Of a DNA stretch of 64,000 bases, positions 61,708-64,000 are shown one piece after another. Below the pieces are notes generated by a model. The model saw only the letters and a program-made list of their open reading frames with translations, made no database searches and was not told the DNA's origin. Each line of letters opens with the position of its first letter. Positions within the stretch are counted from its first letter, which is position 1. The stretch comes from Halomonas cupida (lineage in GTDB: Bacteria; Pseudomonadota; Gammaproteobacteria; Pseudomonadales; Halomonadaceae), in assembly GCF_900142755.1 (NCBI RefSeq), contig NZ_FRCA01000001.1, positions 693,281 to 757,280 of the forward strand, in the 5' to 3' direction. A program made the position numbers and the translations under genes.

Positions 61708-64000
61708 ATGAATTGCACAGAACACCCCGAGAGCGAGCAGATTTCCACCCCACTGCAGGATAAGGCAATGACTCGCCATCCGCGCATAGCTCCCTATGAG
61801 GGGCCGGCGGGTGGTTGGGGTGCGCTGCGTAGTGTCGGCCGCCACGTCAAGCACTCCCGTGGCCCCTGGAAGAGCGTGCGTTCGTTGTTGCGGACCAACC
61901 AGGCGGCGGGGTTTGATTGTCCTGGTTGTGCCTGGGGCGACCCGGAACATGGCTCTTCCTTTGAGTTCTGTGAGAACGGTGCCAAGGCCGTTGCCTGGGA
62001 AGTCACCGACAAGCGTCTGGGGGCGGACTTCTTTACGCGCCATACGGTCGCGGAACTTCTCGACTGGGATGATTTCATGCTCGAGGATCAGGGACGCCTG
62101 ACTGAGCCGTTGCGTTACGACTCCGAAACGGATCGCTATGTGACGGTGTCCTGGCAGGAAGCCATTGATGCCATCGCGGCTCGCCTTGCAGCGCTGGAGT
62201 CTCCGCATCAGGCCCTGTTCTATACCTCCGGGCGGGCCAGCAATGAAGCGGCTTACCTGTATCAGTTGTTCGTGCGTCTGTTCGGTACCAACAACTTTCC
62301 CGACTGCTCGAACATGTGCCACGAGGCCAGTGGTATCGGCATGACCGCCAGCCTGGGCGTTGGCAAGGGAACGGTGCTGCTGGAAGACTTCGAGCATGCC
62401 GACGCGATCTTCGTCTTCGGCCAGAACCCCGGCACCAACCACCCGCGTATGCTCGGCGACCTGAGGCGTGCCTCGCGTCGCGGTGCGCGTATCGTCAGCT
62501 TCAACCCGCTTCGCGAACGCGGACTCGAGCGCTTCGCCGACCCCCAGTCTCCATTGGAGATGATCACGCTTTCCAGCCAAGCGATCAGTTCGCGTTATTA
62601 CCAGCCACGGATGGGTGGTGACATGGCCGCTGTGCGAGGAATGGCCAAGGCGCTGTTTGCGATGGAAGAGCAGGGCGGCTTCCACCGCAGCCAGGCATTC
62701 ATCGCTGCCTGTACCCAGGGCATCGAGGAATGGGAGAGCCTGGTGCGATCCACCGACTGGGCAACCATAGAATCGCAGTCCGGATTGAGCCGGACTCAAC
62801 TGGAAGAAGCGGCGGGTATCTATGCCGTGTCCCGCAGCGTGATCTGCACCTGGGCCATGGGCATTACCCAGCACCTGCATGCGGTGGACAGTGTGCGTGA
62901 AATCATCAATCTGCTGTTGCTGGGAGGCCATTTTGGTCGTCCCGGTGCGGGAGCCTGCCCGGTACGCGGTCACTCCAATGTCCAGGGGGATCGCACCATG
63001 GGCATTGATGAAAAGCCATCGGGATGGATGATTGACGCCCTCGAACAGCGCTATGGCGTCAGCATGCCGCGCCAACCCGGCTACAACACCGTGGAAAGCC
63101 TGGCTGCGCTTGAGCGGGGCGAGGCGCTTACCTTCATTGGTCTGGGCGGCAACTTCACCCGAGCGACACCGGATAGCGAGCGAACCGAGGCAGCGATGCG
63201 CCGGCTGGATCTCAATGTACAGATCAGTACCAAGCTCAATCGTAGCCATCTGGTGGTTGGCGCCCGAACCGATGCCTTTATCCTGCCATGCCTGGGACGT
63301 AGCGAAATCGACGCCAGTGATGAGGTGGAGCGTCAGGCGATTAGTGTCGAGGATTCAATGTCGATGGTGCACGCCAGTGTCGGCTTCAAGCAGCCCGCCA
63401 GCCCGCTGTTGCGTTCCGAGCCCTGGATAGTGGCCTCGATTGCCGAGGCAACATTGGCACTTGTGCTGCCGACCCGGGGCGAGAGTGCCGCTATCGACTG
63501 GAAGGCACTGGTCGCTGACCATGATCGTATTCGTGATGAGATCGCGGCCGTCATACCTGGGTTCGATGACTTCAATGCCCGCCTGGCCAAACCACGTGGC
63601 TTCCACCTCGCCAACCCAGTCCGTGAGCTGGACTTTCCCACCGAAAGTGGCAAGGCCTGCTTCTCGGCGGCGCGCTTGCCTGAAGCCGTTCTACATCAGC
63701 AGCTAGCGCAGCGCGAGGGGTGGTTGACGCTACAGACCATGCGTAGCCACGATCAGTACAACACCACGGTCTACGGCTACAACGACCGCTACCGCGGCGT
63801 ATCCGGCCAGCGCCGAGTGTTGTTCATCAACGAGCGGGATCTGGAACGGCTGGGACTGGCCGATGGCGAATGGGTTGATCTGGTCGGCGAACCTCGCTTC
63901 GATGGCAGCGAGCGTAGGGCCCCCGGCTTCCGCCTGGTTCGCTACGATATCCCCTCGGGGTGTGTCGGTGCCTATTACCCCGAGACCAACGTGCTGATCG
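61708..64000 (+). CDS. FdhF/YdeP-family molybdopterin oxidoreductase (3' end outside window)
   Basis: The open frame from ATG 61708 to the window edge gives about 764 residues, close to the full length of the family. Motifs are GFDCPGCAWGDP near residue 70, FPDCSNMCHEASGIGMTASLGVGKGT, VFGQNPGTNHPRML and RGHSNVQGDRTMGI, all typical of YdeP-type formate dehydrogenase alpha homologues. The family binds bis-MGD molybdenum cofactor. Physiological substrates are poorly known, and in E. coli YdeP is linked to acid resistance. ATG 61768 is an alternative start. Confidence 0.9.
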   Translation, partial: MNCTEHPESEQISTPLQDKAMTRHPRIAPYEGPAGGWGALRSVGRHVKHSRGPWKSVRSLLRTNQAAGFDCPGCAWGDPEHGSSFEFCENGAKAVAWEVTDKRLGADFFTRHTVAELLDWDDFMLEDQGRLTEPLRYDSETDRYVTVSWQEAIDAIAARLAALESPHQALFYTSGRASNEAAYLYQLFVRLFGTNNFPDCSNMCHEASGIGMTASLGVGKGTVLLEDFEHADAIFVFGQNPGTNHPRMLGDLRRASRRGARIVSFNPLRERGLERFADPQSPLEMITLSSQAISSRYYQPRMGGDMAAVRGMAKALFAMEEQGGFHRSQAFIAACTQGIEEWESLVRSTDWATIESQSGLSRTQLEEAAGIYAVSRSVICTWAMGITQHLHAVDSVREIINLLLLGGHFGRPGAGACPVRGHSNVQGDRTMGIDEKPSGWMIDALEQRYGVSMPRQPGYNTVESLAALERGEALTFIGLGGNFTRATPDSERTEAAMRRLDLNVQISTKLNRSHLVVGARTDAFILPCLGRSEIDASDEVERQAISVEDSMSMVHASVGFKQPASPLLRSEPWIVASIAEATLALVLPTRGESAAIDWKALVADHDRIRDEIAAVIPGFDDFNARLAKPRGFHLANPVRELDFPTESGKACFSAARLPEAVLHQQLAQREGWLTLQTMRSHDQYNTTVYGYNDRYRGVSGQRRVLFINERDLERLGLADGEWVDLVGEPRFDGSERRAPGFRLVRYDIPSGCVGAYYPETNVLI

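Noticed and set aside
61654-63249. 531-codon minus-strand frame opposite fdhF/ydeP
   Set aside because: The plus strand encodes a clear molybdopterin oxidoreductase with conserved motifs. The minus frame has none.

Overview
The window looks like a chromosomal segment of a halophilic, aerobic gammaproteobacterium, most probably of the Halomonas group (Halomonadaceae). This is inferred from the moderately high GC content, two TRAP carboxylate transporters, a cyanide-insensitive-type bd oxidase with its own CydDC, a PqiABC system, and the mix of MiaE, TrhO, TrhP and AcnB. I see no rRNA, tRNA, CRISPR array, prophage or transposase. Nearly all genes are intact housekeeping or catabolic genes. The last gene, an FdhF/YdeP oxidoreductase, runs off the right edge.

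Layout. (1) 1-5843: a TRAP transporter (dctPQM), an Ldh2-type dehydrogenase and a NanR-like GntR regulator. The transporter operon is bracketed by two direct copies of a 173-bp repeat. (2) 5916-17970: a nine-gene minus-strand operon for sugar-acid (L-fuconate type) breakdown, divergent from a LysR regulator. It holds L-fuconate dehydratase, a second TRAP transporter, an FAD-linked 2-hydroxyacid oxidase, a XylX-like dehydratase, an SDR dehydrogenase, a diketo-acid hydrolase and a UxaA-like dehydratase. (3) 18044-28504: mixed genes, namely a CigR-like protein, gamma-glutamyltranspeptidase, a membrane GDPD, RraA, FolE2 with a probable Zur box, an alcohol dehydrogenase with a divergent AraC regulator, and a YdeI-like protein. 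(4) 28720-36654: acnB, a DUF1289 protein, miaE and a 1304-residue SARP/STAND-type regulator. (5) 36733-42892: the queuosine operon queC-queE-queD plus a YkgJ protein, trhP, a SRPBCC protein, a DUF2789 protein and asparaginase. (6) 42956-51420: an MFS exporter, an unknown protein, RhlE, pqiABC and a Ca/Na antiporter. (7) 51665-57482: cydABDC. (8) 57528-64000: adenine/adenosine deaminase, a LysR regulator, trhO, fdhD and fdhF/ydeP.

How the genes fit together. The sugar-acid operon predicts import of an aldonate by the TRAP system, dehydration, oxidation to a 2,4-diketo acid and hydrolysis to pyruvate plus lactate. The XylX-like enzyme points to a second, pentonate-type branch. FolE2, QueD, QueE and QueC make the 7-deazaguanine precursor of queuosine. 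TrhP, TrhO and MiaE modify tRNA at or next to the anticodon.

The most unusual content is non-coding. A 173-bp family of five consecutive hairpins occurs in four copies, one of them flanked by a perfect 13-bp direct repeat. Short tandem repeats, mostly of 7 bp, begin at or within a few bases of stop codons at several genes. REP-like paired hairpins occur at three sites. There are also several clean palindromic operator candidates.
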